From Pyrus communis (Eukaryota > Streptophyta > Magnoliopsida > Rosales > Rosaceae), in the NCBI RefSeq assembly GCF_963583255.1, contig NC_084803.1, positions 16,503,428 through 16,567,427 of the forward strand: 64,000 nucleotides of DNA, written 5' to 3'. Position 1 is the first letter of the stretch. Each line of letters opens with the position of its first letter. This document shows, piece by piece, positions 1 to 12,558 of the stretch. The notes beneath the pieces were generated by a model, which saw only the letters and a list, made by a program, of their open reading frames with translations, made no database searches and was not told where the DNA came from. The translations under genes and the position numbers were made by a program.

Positions 1-683
1 AGATATTTATATTGGCTACGGTCGGGTGTTTGGTTGGTGCCTACGAGCGAATGACACTTATATATTGGCTTCGGCCAGGCGTTTGTAGATGGCTTTGGTT
101 GGAAGATATTGATTGTGGCTTTGGCTGGGAGATGTAATGCCTTGGGACGAATGAAGTTATATATATGCCTCATGCTACTACTAATAAGCAACCTATATAC
201 AATATATGTTTTATGAAAGGTTTTACGGCATGCTAGGGTTTTCGGAAAAACCTATTACTTATTATGCTATACAAGTTTTTTAAACCTGGGGGTTAGTACG
301 TTAAAGATTAACTGTTTTATTACTACTTATATATCAACTTGGTCCTTTTATGTTTTGTTTTGCACCCCCTTAGGATTTAGAATCAAGGTGTACAATCTCG
401 GCGTCAAGGCATTCATGCATCAGCATCTTCGAGTCCTCTTGGTGTAGGACCCATCATTTTGTTCATTCAATATTATATTATTCATTTTTAGTGTCTCAGA
501 TTAGTTGTATGCTCTGAACACGATCCACAATTGCATATTTATTATAATTAAATTTACAAGTTTTATTTATGTCGGTTAATTGTTTTTAGTTCGCATGCAT
601 CCTAATATGGCTTTGTCACCTTTGGGTGTTGGCCAACACATGCCTACCCTGATGTTTGGTGAATATTAGGGTCGGGCGTGTCA
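1..683 (+). mobile_element. 3' part of a Gypsy-type LTR (truncated by window edge)
   Basis: The segment ends with GGGTCGGGCGTGTCA at 669-683. This resembles the GGTCGGGGTGTGTCA end of the complete Gypsy LTR that finishes at 52642. A stretch near 362-400 (gcacccccttaggatttag) also resembles the region just upstream of the end of that LTR. Degenerate copies of a 'tatattggctwcggycrggygttt' motif lie at 8-120. No coding sequence is seen. The rest of the element would lie outside the window, so solo LTR versus full element cannot be decided. Confidence 0.6.
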
Positions 684-1590
684 TTTATACAAACAGTTGG
701 AAACTATTCCAGGTAAAAGAATCCTAATTGGAGATTATGTTTAGAGTGGGAATGTGATAGATTCAGTTTCTGAACCTTTTATATACTGTGATTTGGTCAG
801 TTGTGTTGCTCTTTAATCTCCGAACTTTAAAATCCTAGCTTTATTTCGTAGTAACTTCATTCATTTGAACCATTTCAGTACTGGCTTCCTATTTTTGTCT
901 GTTATTCTTCTCGCTTTCGAAACTTGCCTGGCTCTTGTTCGAAAATTTGGCACGATTAATTTGCCATTCTGGGTTCATATAAATTGGATAATAGCATGTT
1001 GTTTCTCTTATCTAACTTGTCTGAATTCGGTTTTGGCTTCAAAAGATTCAAAACCTAGTCCCCAAGATTGTTTATGCTTGTTATTGTCCACATGGACAGT
1101 TCAACGGTTCTAAATTCTGATAAATTTGTGTTTGATGCTAAGAGTGGTGTGTTCTTGCAAAGCGATGGAAGATTGAAAGAAAATGCAACGGATACGTCGG
1201 AAGGTAAAAACTTTAGAGGAGAGAATGTATGCTTTGAGTTTTATTTTTTTATTTTTTGAATGGGTATAAAGATAATTTTACATATTGATTGGGTTTGTGA
1301 GGGTAATTTAGGTAGTAAATTTAGGTTTAAAGAGATATTGAGAGTATAATTAAAAATAATATGGGTGTAGAGAGTAAGTTGGGTATAACGAGAGGTTATG
1401 TGGGTTTAAATAAATTTTTCCCTTTTACCTTTCCCTGGTACTATTCACTACACCTTTATTTGTCATTTTTTATTAAAACTAAAGTTTTTATGGATTTTTC
1501 ATTAGTTTTCCTGTCAAATAAGTAGTGGATATAATTGGTAGATACTATTTAATATCAAAACATATCAACGTATTATTTATATGAGAATAC
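684..1590. other. Unassigned AT-rich region
   Basis: No gene can be supported. A short open stretch at about 1068-1215 (+) looks exon-like and ends in a possible donor (GAAGGTAAAA), but I see no partner exon and recognise no family. The rest is AT-rich spacer. Confidence 0.3.
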
Positions 1591-1751
1591 GTAATTTTCG
1601 GTTTGTCCTTCCAAATTTGTATTGAGTTGTCAATTTTCTCGCTAAACTTTAATTTTAGCCGATTATCCCTATGAACTTTTATAATTAGCTAATTTCCCCT
1701 CTAAGCTTTAACTTTATCTGATTAACCCTAAAATTTTATAAATAGCCAATT
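1591..1751. repeat. Left part of a dispersed repeat split by the solo LTR
   Basis: The phrases here (aactttaattttagccgatta; aatttttataaatagccaatt type) reappear in inverted form at 5270-5420, on the other side of the solo LTR. A related copy lies at 33730-33845 and 34835-34945, where it is interrupted by a foldback element. This fits a MITE-like repeat with long inverted ends that received the LTR insertion. The family was not identified. Confidence 0.5.
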
Positions 1752-4700
1752 TGACACACCCCGACCCAGAAAGTCCACTTGGACCCTGAATCGAGCTGTG
1801 CTGGCCGACACCTGGAAGGTGACGAAGCCATAAAATGTGATAGTGTATAAAAAGTGAATAAATTTGAATCTAAAAGTGTCTAAGTACCAGAGTGCGCTAC
1901 GAGTGGGAGCGAACCCATTTCACACGCGATGTCAGAGCATAAGTAAGGTACAGTAGTATGGGTAAGAATCATACCCTCAAAATATCCATTAATACTAAGA
2001 TTCACCACAGATTGTTGTCGATACAAACTCAGCAGCTAAAACCTGGAGGGCACCAAACAGAAGGTGTGAGTAAGCAATAAAACCAAGCTTCCCAAAGTTA
2101 TTACCTCTCTAAAAGTAATGCCCTAATGTAAAACCCGTATCGTTTTCCATAAGACAGTACAACATATATACATATATCCAAACCATACTCAGAAATGACC
2201 AAAACCACGGTTTGCCATTAACTCCACCATACATTAATAAGTAGGCCAAATGAACTAAATCAATACAAAGTGATATATCAGTCAGAGTCATCTAAAATGA
2301 CATGTACAACTTATCCGTATCTCATCAATCATGGCTAGCATATAAGTCGGAGTCACCTCTAGTGACCTGTACGACTTATCCATATCTCATCAATCCTGGC
2401 TAGCATATAAGTCGGAGTCACCTATAGTGACCTGTACGACTTATTCATATCTCATCAATCTTGGCTAGCATATAAGTCGGAGTCACCTATAGTGACCTAT
2501 ACGACTTATCCATATCTCATCAATCCTGGCTAGCATATAAGTCGGAGTCACCTATAGTGACCTGTACGACTTATCCATATCTCATCAATCTTGGCTAGCA
2601 TATAAGTCGGAGTCACCTCTAGTGACCTGTACGACTTATCCATATCTCATCAATCCTGGCTAGCATATAAGTCGGAGTCACCTATAGTGACCTGTACGAC
2701 TTATCCATATCTCATCAATCCTGGCTAGCATATAGCTCAATAAGTATACCTGCACACGAGTCGGAACCACCTAAAGTGGTCTGTACGACAGGACTGGGTG
2801 TAAATAAATAAGCTCAAGTGCTACGATCACGTGAAGACTGGGCGAATAATCGCGGGTCACCTACGAGTCGGAACCACCTAAAGTGGTCTGTACGACAGGA
2901 CTGTGCACCTACCTTGAATCCAAGGTGAGCATAAGGTGCGGGAGGTGAACATCACGTGAAGGACTGTGCCCTGGCCACGGGCGGGAGCACTAACACCGGG
3001 GTGCAGGTTTATGAGCTCTCAATGCATCTCAATATAACATGTGCAACACATGGCAACCAGTACGACAGTATCGAAGTTGCCTAACACATAACTGTAGTCA
3101 TGCTATAACGCAATCGATTCAACTAGTACCATAAACTCACCTGAACTTACCTGGGTGTCCTGAGTTCACCTTTGCACTTGAAAGCATTCCCAATAATTAT
3201 ATGCAAGTAATATACATATTGATATACTATGATGCAATCTAATACTCAACCATGTCGTAGCATGTTCAATTATAAACAATACAGTGAGAAGTGTACAATC
3301 AATAACGCATTACTCCCAAACTACTTATTTTCAGGGATAATTATCCATGACGACCCAATTAACACTAATTTAGCTAACTAATTCATAAAACTAAAACTTG
3401 CCTTTACCAATTTCTTTCGCCTTACTCAATTTCCCAAGCAAGGCTTTGGTCTCAAATATTTTATGGCTGCATCTAACGTCTCGTTAGACTGCCTACGTAC
3501 CCTAAATAGGGATCAAGCCATTCGTAGTTCATATCGTACTTCAAGCATTCACAATAATTAAATATGAAAGTAATATACCTAATCAATTTAAAATTGTCGA
3601 TAGAAGTCTCAATAATATGTACGATAAAAAGGAAAAGATCCACTTACTTGGAGTCCACGCTATGATTCTCTAGCGCACACATCGAGGCGTCCTGAATGAT
3701 TGGTCCCTGTGACCAATTATCAAATCACATCTCAGAACTCTTATCCGAAGAGTACGTAATTCACATAAAACACAACCTCAACGACATTCTAAAATAGTTT
3801 GATACCCATTGACCACAAGTCAACCGTCGATCAAAGATCGATGGTAGGGTTTACAACCCTGTATAACTTGACCCGGAAGATCCGCATATCAGATTTCCAA
3901 TCCGCAACTCCCAACGATCCACAATATGTTTCAAGAATAACATACTAAAATTTCATTACGATCCAACGGTCAGATCTCCGCCAATTGCCTAAAACAAGTG
4001 GCCATGAACATTTATTTTACTAACTTACAAATCCAATTCAGGAAGATCCGTAAGTCGGATTCCCGATCTGTAAATTCCTATAATCTTTAAATATTACGTA
4101 TTATAATATATCCCATTTTGGTGATGATCCAACGGTCGGATCATCGATTCACATTTTTATCAAGTAACGTATCGTAACGAATTTAGGTTCCAACTATCAA
4201 CCTACGTCATTCAAATGACAAAACTGAATTCAAGACATTTGACATAGCCTAAAAATAGCATTGGCGGCCCACTGGCCACGCGCCGCCGCACGCGCCGCCG
4301 CGGGTGGCGGTCGGCCGCCCCGACTCGCCGGAAAATCCAACTATTTCCAAAAATTCTCAAACTTCACAGAAATGAAGATCTCAGTGAGTGGAGCAACTTT
4401 CATACCTGCCACGAAGTCCAAAAGTGGACGGAAGATGGTCAATTTTGCCCACGAAGCCGGCGGATGCCTAAAACTTCCCGACGTCGATTCGTCGTCTACG
4501 GTGGTCCAACGGGGTCAAGGTTGGTTGGGTTTTGCTCCTGGGATGATGGGCTACAAAGCCCAAGTGGTGGCATCGGCCATTGCTTTGCCGATTTGCCGGA
4601 AAATCGAAAAGGGTGGCCGGAGCACCATTGATTTTCGTCAACTTTCGTGGCCTCAAACCGCCTCATACCATGGTCAATCAAGGTGGTTCTTGGGTGGGTT

Positions 4701-5173
4701 TTGTAGAGGGGAATGAGAGCTTCAAGATGGTGGTGGTGGCATCGAAAAACTCCACCGGAGTTGGCCGGAATCGGCCTTGGAAGATGGTCTCGTGGTGGCG
4801 CGGGTATGGGTGCACGGGAAGCTCTCTTCCCTTTTTTTTTTTTTTTTTTTTTTTTTCTTTTCTTCTTTCTTTCCTCCCTCCGTTACTGATTTTGGGCTTC
4901 CCCCACAAAGTGGGGGTTTAATTTAAATACACACTAAACCTTGAATAACCAATTTCGAACGTCCGTAACTATACCGTTATAATCCGGACGCGCAAACGGT
5001 TTTCGCCTATACGTTCGTACCAAAGAGTACTACGAGGATATGCTTAAAGAATAAGTCCCACACCTCTCAAGTCGATGGTCAACGGAAGTCAAAATCCTTG
5101 CCTCTAGGGCAATTTAGTAAATTCACGCTTTTAAAATAAAATAAAAACGTAAAATTCGGAACGGGTTGTCACA
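1752..5173 (-). mobile_element. Solo LTR of a Gypsy-type retrotransposon
   Basis: A 3422-bp segment is flanked by perfect 5-bp direct repeats, CAATT at 1747-1751 and 5174-5178. Read on the minus strand it begins TGTGACAACCCGTTCCGAA and ends GGTCGGGGTGTGTCA. These are nearly the ends of the complete Gypsy LTR at 50198-52642 (TGTGACGACCCGTCCCGAA...GGTCGGGGTGTGTCA). There is no gag-pol and no second LTR, so this is best read as the product of LTR-LTR recombination. It holds a 65-bp tandem array (2281-2735) and a GC-rich stretch near 4260-4330. A T-run lies at 4829-4856. A 151-codon open frame at 4261-4716 is taken as chance coding in GC-rich LTR sequence. Confidence 0.88.
2281..2896 (-). repeat. 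65-bp tandem array of palindromic hairpin units inside the solo LTR
   Basis: A 65-bp unit repeats with hairpin cores starting at 2281, 2346, 2411, 2476, 2541, 2606 and 2671. Two diverged cores follow at 2760 and 2867. Each core has the form GTCGG-A-stem-CTMTA/CTAAA-stem-CTGTACGAC. The 5-bp stem arms vary but stay complementary: GTCAC/GTGAC in most copies, GTCAT/ATGAC in the first, and ACCAC/GTGGT in the last two. Related single cores occur in the other Gypsy LTRs at 43449-43477 and 51849-51877. Function unknown. Confidence 0.85.
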
Positions 5174-5440
5174 CAATTCCCCCCCCTAGCGTTAGATTTA
5201 AATTTTTTTTGTCCCCATATGGTTGTCATGTGTTGTCTATGTGATCAAATAAAAACATTTTAAAATCTAGCGTCAAGGACGAAATTAGTTATTTATAAAA
5301 ATTCAGGGGAGTAATCAGCTAAAATTAAAGTTCAATGAGAAAATTGACTAATTATAAAAATTCAGGAGGGTAATCGGCTAAAATTAAAGTTCAATGGGTA
5401 AATTGACAGCTTTATACAAGTTCAGAGGACAAATAAACAA
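5174..5440. repeat. Right part of the dispersed repeat split by the solo LTR
   Basis: It contains two tandem phrases of the type 'taatcrgctaaaattaaagttcaatg' at about 5310-5405. They are the inverted counterparts of the sequence at 1630-1750, and similar sequence flanks the foldback element at 33.8-34.9 kb. Confidence 0.5.
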
Positions 5441-5460
5441 ATAGAATGATACATTATTTA

Positions 5461-5545
5461 TTAATAAATTACGGACGTTCAACACAAAAAACTTTCTAAT
5501 TCATTAATAAATTACGGACGTTCAACACAAAAAACTTTCTACTTC
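5461..5545. repeat. 43-bp tandem duplication
   Basis: The block starting ttaataaattacggacgttc at 5461 is repeated from 5504, giving two copies with a 43-bp period. Confidence 0.85.
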
Positions 5546-5714
5546 ACTTTCTTCTTTGCAATGTTTGAAAACATTACAATACTAACCCTCAAAATACATG
5601 CTTGAAAGATTTGTCAAAGAAAAATGTTGGTCTGCATACCTAATTTTATACAACTGTGTGTCTTTTATAATGTAGTATTTAACTGTCACGTTGATGAGTA
5701 GATACATAGTTAAC

Positions 5715-6342
5715 TAGGGGAGTTGCAACTTGGGCAGGTTGGAAGGTCAACACAATCCTAACTCAACTTTTACAATTCGGACGGGTTCGGATTCGGGTTG
5801 GGTTTCATTCAAGTTCATTTGGGCTCGGGTTTAATTGGGTTAGGGTTTACTTGAGTTGGGTTCGGGTTGCCCAACTTTTTCAAGTTTAACCTTGTAGCAA
5901 ATTAGTTTCTAAAAATTCCTAAAAAAAATTAAGCTAAGTAGCATCAAATCTAGCTAACTTTAATTTCATAAATCAATCTACCATAAAGCTTTAGGATTTA
6001 GAGACTACGAATATGAGTTGACTAATCAAAGCCTCTTATTCTCTAAAAACTTAAGTAATTATAAGGGGTAATTTATTAAAAAAATATTAGAAATGACGTT
6101 GGTTTTTGGACTTGGCTCACTTGGGTGTAGTATGATCATTAATTGATATGAGTTATAATATGGTTAGATTGTGTTTGTTTAGTAGGGTTGGGTTGGGTTG
6201 GGGATGAACGGACAAATGATTAACCCAATCAATGAACGGGTTGAAATTGGATTAGGTTCGGGTTGGTTATAACTAAAAAAAACCCACTTGTTCGGTTGGA
6301 TATGAACGGGTTCGAATTGGCCTAACCCAAGTTGTACCCCTA
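5715..6342. mobile_element. hAT-like non-autonomous element (MITE)
   Basis: The ends are inverted: taggggagttgcaacttggg on the left and, reversed from the right end, taggggtacaacttgggtta. The inside is rich in 'gggttcgggttggg' runs that look telomere-like but are degenerate. No open reading frame is seen. The flanking 8-mers match only partly (tagttaac and tctaaaac), so the class assignment rests on the terminal sequence. Confidence 0.55.
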
Positions 6343-6480
6343 TCTAAAACTGAATAAAAAAAAAGTTACTCTGTGATAATATCATGTTCACATCCTAGTC
6401 TTGCATAGTCCAGCACTATGGCAATGCTTACATTTATGTTTTTATAAATTATACTAACTCGAGGTAAGTAGCACACAAAT

Positions 6481-6716
6481 ATTAATGTGTTTCAAATTTC
6501 CGACCGAAGTTTTCTCTTTTTTTCTTGCATGGGGCTTTTTATGAAATTTTTTCTCATGGTACATCAAATTGTTTCATGTGAGTTTTTATCTTAAAGTAGT
6601 ATTAATGTGTTTCAAATTTCCGACCGAAGTTTTTCTCTTTTTTTCTTGCATGGGGCTTTTTATGAAATTTTTTCTCATGGTACATCAAATTGTTTCATGT
6701 GAGTTTTTATCTTAAA
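6481..6716. repeat. 120-bp tandem duplication
   Basis: The block starting attaatgtgtttcaaatttc at 6481 is repeated almost exactly from 6601, so the two copies abut. They differ mainly by one extra T in a T-run, which suggests a recent duplication. No gene lies here. Confidence 0.92.
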
Positions 6717-7039
6717 ATCTTAATCGACCTCAATCCTCATGCTTATCAATTCTTTAGTCCTAAGTCATGAATCTCATTAGATGCGATTTTTCTTTAGTAC
6801 CTATAGGCATTTAGTGCCGATGCATATTTGATAGTTAAATATGATCTAATTGCATAAAATAAGTGTTCAAAGACATTTCTTTAACAAAAGCGATGAGAGT
6901 GTTTTATTACTAAGAACAACAAGTACCGGAGTTGGCAAATGAGTACATATTCTTTGTTGACGAATTTCATGATTCATAAATGCTTCATACTGTTTTAAAC
7001 ACCTATACGGTTTCCATAATAGACCACTAGGATTAGTAA

Positions 7040-7826
7040 CAATGTTCTAAAAATCGGCCTAGGCGCTACAAGGTGCCCAGCTGCTCCGATTAGCCCATAA
7101 TCAAGATAAAAATCGGCAAGAGGATTAGGCGGGCGCGGAGGCAACTTGGTCGGTGCTTGGCCAGCCTAGGCGGTCTGGGCCTTTTAGACATTTTGTTGTT
7201 CCAGAGAGTTGTGTTCTTGTTCTGGTACTGCCTTCTGCGTTTCAAGAAGATGAAAGAAAGAAGAAGAAGACGAAAGGAAGAAGAAGATAGAAATCAGTCT
7301 CTCTCTTCCCACTCCCCCACGTGACAGACATGACCACTCCACTTTTTGTTTTATTTTATTTTTAAATTAATTAACTTCTAATCATAGATAACATACATCG
7401 AATATTGTGTGGTGTGCCCCACATCCCTTTTTGGTGTAGTGTTCCCCACCTCCCTTTTTACATACTACAAACCACAATGTTTACACATTTACATTTTTTT
7501 AAGTTCATTCACTATATAATAAATAATCTTTAAAAAATATTTATTAAGTAATAAACTTTCATCTTATACCATCTAATTCATTAAAAAAAAAAAAATCCTA
7601 TCTATTGGAGAGACATTGTTGGATACTCTTTTGCATTTTATCATTCTTTTATTATCTTATCTATGAATTTTATACAATTATAATTTTTTATAAGTGTCAA
7701 TATGCACTTATTTACAAGATATGCAATAAATTTACCTAAATCCACCTAGACGTCCGCCTAAACCCCGCCTAGGTGCTAGGCGCTAGCCCGCCGCCCAATT
7801 AGCGCCTAGCGTTTTTTAAAACCTTG
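7040..7826. mobile_element. hAT-like non-autonomous element with 8-bp imperfect TSD
   Basis: The terminal inverted repeats are CAATGTTCTAAAAA on the left and CAAGGTTTTAAAAAA read in from the right. Both are followed by subterminal 'cctaggcgct' type palindromic motifs (about 7058-7150 and 7745-7812). The flanking octamers ATTAGTAA (7032-7039) and ATTAATAG (7827-7834) match at 6 of 8 positions, as expected for a hAT insertion. No transposase frame is present. Confidence 0.65.
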
Positions 7827-7834
7827 ATTAATAG

Positions 7835-8291
7835 TATCTTGAAGTAAATTTGTAACAAAAGACGAAAGACATGACAAACCTAGCATTGAGACCCTCATAA
7901 AAACCATAGCAAGGCCACAATAGATCGCCTGGTCAACACAAACCCGATTTAAGCGGTATGCGAAACATAAAAACTAAACTAAGTTACTAAGCTAAAGTCG
8001 CCGACGTGTCCATGGACGAGACCACGGGCATGCGTTTGCGGAGGAGACCACCGATACAGAGGTGGCAATAGGCGTGGGTAGCAGGCCACGGCTACTAAAG
8101 TAAAATTCCAAAAAGCCAAACGAATTAAAGAAGTTTGACAAATGAAGAAAAGTTGGTGCAATTTCCATTAAAATACACCAACACTAAATTACATCATGGG
8201 ATAATAATACCCACAATTTATCCTTGAAAGCACAAAATACACACAAAAAAACGCAAAACTGCATACAAAAATTACACACCCTTAATCATAA
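7835..8291. other. Peroxidase 3' flank
   Basis: No gene is supported here. The stretch lies downstream of the minus-strand peroxidase stop codon and probably holds its 3' UTR and polyadenylation signals. Confidence 0.4.
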
Positions 8292-9986
<1,695 letters not shown>

Positions 9987-10066
9987 GATGTAGTTTCTTG
10001 GAGACGAAGAAAAACTTGAAATTTGAATATTTTGGTTTGCTGAATCCCTTGGTTGGATTGATGAAA

Positions 10067-10072
10067 TTTATA
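10067..10072 (-). promoter_or_regulatory. Probable TATA box of the peroxidase gene
   Basis: The minus strand reads CTCTATAAATTT here, about 80 bases upstream of the start codon at 9986. That is a suitable position for a short 5' UTR. A (CT)n tract lies just upstream at 10086-10109. Confidence 0.6.
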
Positions 10073-10085
10073 GAGGAGATTTGTG

Positions 10086-10109
10086 GAGAGAGAGAGAGAG
10101 AGAGAGAGG
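10086..10109. repeat. GA/CT dinucleotide repeat upstream of the peroxidase
   Basis: About 12 GA units, which read as CT on the transcribed minus strand, lie about 15-40 bases upstream of the proposed TATA box. CT/GA tracts are common in plant core promoters. Confidence 0.8.
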
Positions 10110-10276
10110 CTGGAGTTGGTAGCTTACTATTGCAAGCTGCTACATCAATAGACAGGATCAAAAGAGAAGGTGAGAGTTGGTATGTAGCTTTCATGCTTTT
10201 GGGAAATTGACTAAATCATAATTATGGTAAATGCGTTTCTAATTAAGATGATAATTAGTTAGTAGGTCAAAGCTTA

Positions 10277-10651
10277 GGGGGTGTATTCATATGGGATTTT
10301 AATTCTTTTAATAAATCTAGGAGTATTTTATCAGGATTTTAAGTGATTTTCTGAAATTTAATGTGTATTCAATCATGATTTTAAGATAGTTTATTAAAAT
10401 CCTTAGAAATCTGAGTGTATTCAATTAGAATTTGAATTTAAAGAATTTGAAAAAGTTGAGGAATTAGAGGGAATTGGAGAGATTTAGTAGTGTATTTTAA
10501 GCATCCACAAATCTCACCTCTTCCCATGAGATTTTGAGGGAATTAAATCAAAATTTTACATGAAGTCTCTACAAATTAGTTAAACTCTATAAAATTCATG
10601 GATTTATGAATCTATTAAAATCTCTCAAATTTCCACTTGAATACACCCCCT
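10277..10651. mobile_element. Tourist-like MITE
   Basis: The perfect terminal inverted repeat is GGGGGTGTATTCA (10277-10289) against TGAATACACCCCC at the right end. The element is about 375 bp, AT-rich and non-coding. TTA precedes the left end and follows one base after the right end, which fits the 3-bp TTA target of PIF/Harbinger elements with a one-base ambiguity. It lies about 300 bp upstream of the peroxidase start codon. Confidence 0.75.
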
Positions 10652-12558
10652 TTATTTTAGAGGAACAATTTTTTTTGACTCACAATGCAAGTTTGCTAGA
10701 CAGAGAAAAAAATGTGAATATATGGACCTGGCCTTTGATGCCATCTGTACTATAATTACACTAATTGATTGCAAGACCACCAGATCTCAACAAACTTATT
10801 ATGCAATAATATTAGAATATAATCACGTGGTATAACCAACTCACATGTTGCAATATGAACGGACGACTAGATTTTTAAAATTGATTGGTTATAGTGTCAA
10901 TCAAATATTCACATTATTATAATACGTTAACAGGTATACCATATAAATCGTTCTAGATCTTGAATTCCAAAAATTCATCTAGAATGACATGCAAGTATTA
11001 GAAAGAAACAATGAACCCTCTCACTCCACTAGGAGCTTTGCATCTTTACATCTTCAAAACAAGAAATACTTCAATATGGGCGTCGATTACATCATTTATA
11101 GGGCACTTCTCACAAAAACAAAGAATTCTTTATACTTTAGTTCTACTTTACCTCCGTAAAAATTGTTTTAATTAGACAGTCCTGCCAAAACTTCTTTCCT
11201 TCAAAACATTATTTGATTGAAACTAGTGTAATTTTTAAATTGAACTGTAAAATTTTGTTGGGTAATTCTTGTCACGTAAGTTACACGAACCATGTTATTG
11301 GATTACAGCGGTGATTGACCAGGGGCTCCATGTGGGACAAAATTTGTTAATTGTTTTAATTGTTTTGCGATGACAAAGAAGAGACTCAACTACTCTGTTT
11401 GACAAGACCAAATTGTTACCCAAAACCACATCACTCGAAGTTTCTGATTTTGTCAATGTCTGTAAAAGGTCTCGACAACCTTGGAATCTTTTTCCTCCCT
11501 CTTTCACATTGATAAAAGTTTACTCTAATAATTACAACTGACTTGTAGTTCGAGTTGTTTAGTGCGTTAATTTTCGCATCCGAGGTTATGTAGTCATCAA
11601 TGGGTCAAAACGTTAATTTCTGCGTGTCTATTGTCATCCAATATTCTGTTTAATACATCAATAATTGAGATTAAAATACTAAAAACACATTCATTTATGC
11701 TTCACCTTTGATATCAAATCCAAGAGTTAAAGATTATGCATTCATTGGCCATCTGCTAACCAATAAAACATTTCTATAATATCTGCACCCGAGGCCATGT
11801 GTTCAATTGCCGCCTCCTCCCCTACCGTTCATGTCTTGTATTCTTGATTCCAAGAAAAAACGTTCATGTCTTGTATTCTTGATTCCTTTTGCTCCCCCTA
11901 CTATTTCATGAATTGACATTGATTCCTTTATTTGGTTAATCATTAATCTTTTCCGTTGTTCATCACGCTTTTATCCTCGTGGCTTTTTGACAATAGGATC
12001 TATAATATTGAATATTTCATAGATAAATTTTTGTCTTGCGTTCAACGTGTTTTCTTGTTACACGTGTTTTGGCATATTAGAAAAAGCGAGACTAATCCAA
12101 ATTCCAAAGCATGTGATAACGGGAATATTAGGTTAAATCTGGACGGTCCAATCTTTGATAAAGATAATATTTGTAGGCAGGGTAGGACAACTACTCCTAT
12201 AAGCCTCCCTTAATCGCAAATTTGCAATTGACATCTCACAAGTCTAAATAAAGCATATGCCATTACATATAGCTAGAATATCCCTAACATTGCACGTGAC
12301 ATATTAACGAACAAGCGTATGACTATGTGGTCTAGCCACTGTCAGTCTTTGCCTTTGCTAGACGAGATTCCGATTTCAAATCTCATAAATGATAATCGTT
12401 GATTAAAAAACAGATATGAAATGAATTCATTTGAATTACAATATTACCGTGATATGAAAATTTGGCCTCGTTGAAAGACAAACATGTTGCAGTAAAACTT
12501 CAAACCCCTCGTGTGTGATACTGGTACAAGTTAGCTGATATTCACAGGGTCATAACGT
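10652..12558. other. Intergenic region, no gene seen
   Basis: AT-rich spacer between the peroxidase promoter and the 3' end of the next minus-strand gene. The only structure noted is a short direct repeat (cgttcatgtcttgtattctt) at about 11827 and 11861. Open frames here are short and without recognisable features. Confidence 0.5.

Noticed and set aside
1068..1259. Short exon-like open frame
   Set aside because: No partner exons and no recognised family; listed only as part of an unassigned region.
2281..2735. CRISPR-like or satellite array
   Set aside because: The 65-bp units are contiguous without unique spacers and lie inside a retrotransposon LTR of a plant genome.
4261..4716. 151-codon open frame
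   Set aside because: It lies inside the solo LTR. It has GC-rich low-complexity sequence at its start, no domain, and overlapping open frames on the other strand.
5780..6340. Interstitial telomere repeats
   Set aside because: The GGGTTCGGGTTGGG runs are degenerate, not TTTAGGG units, and belong to a hAT-like element.
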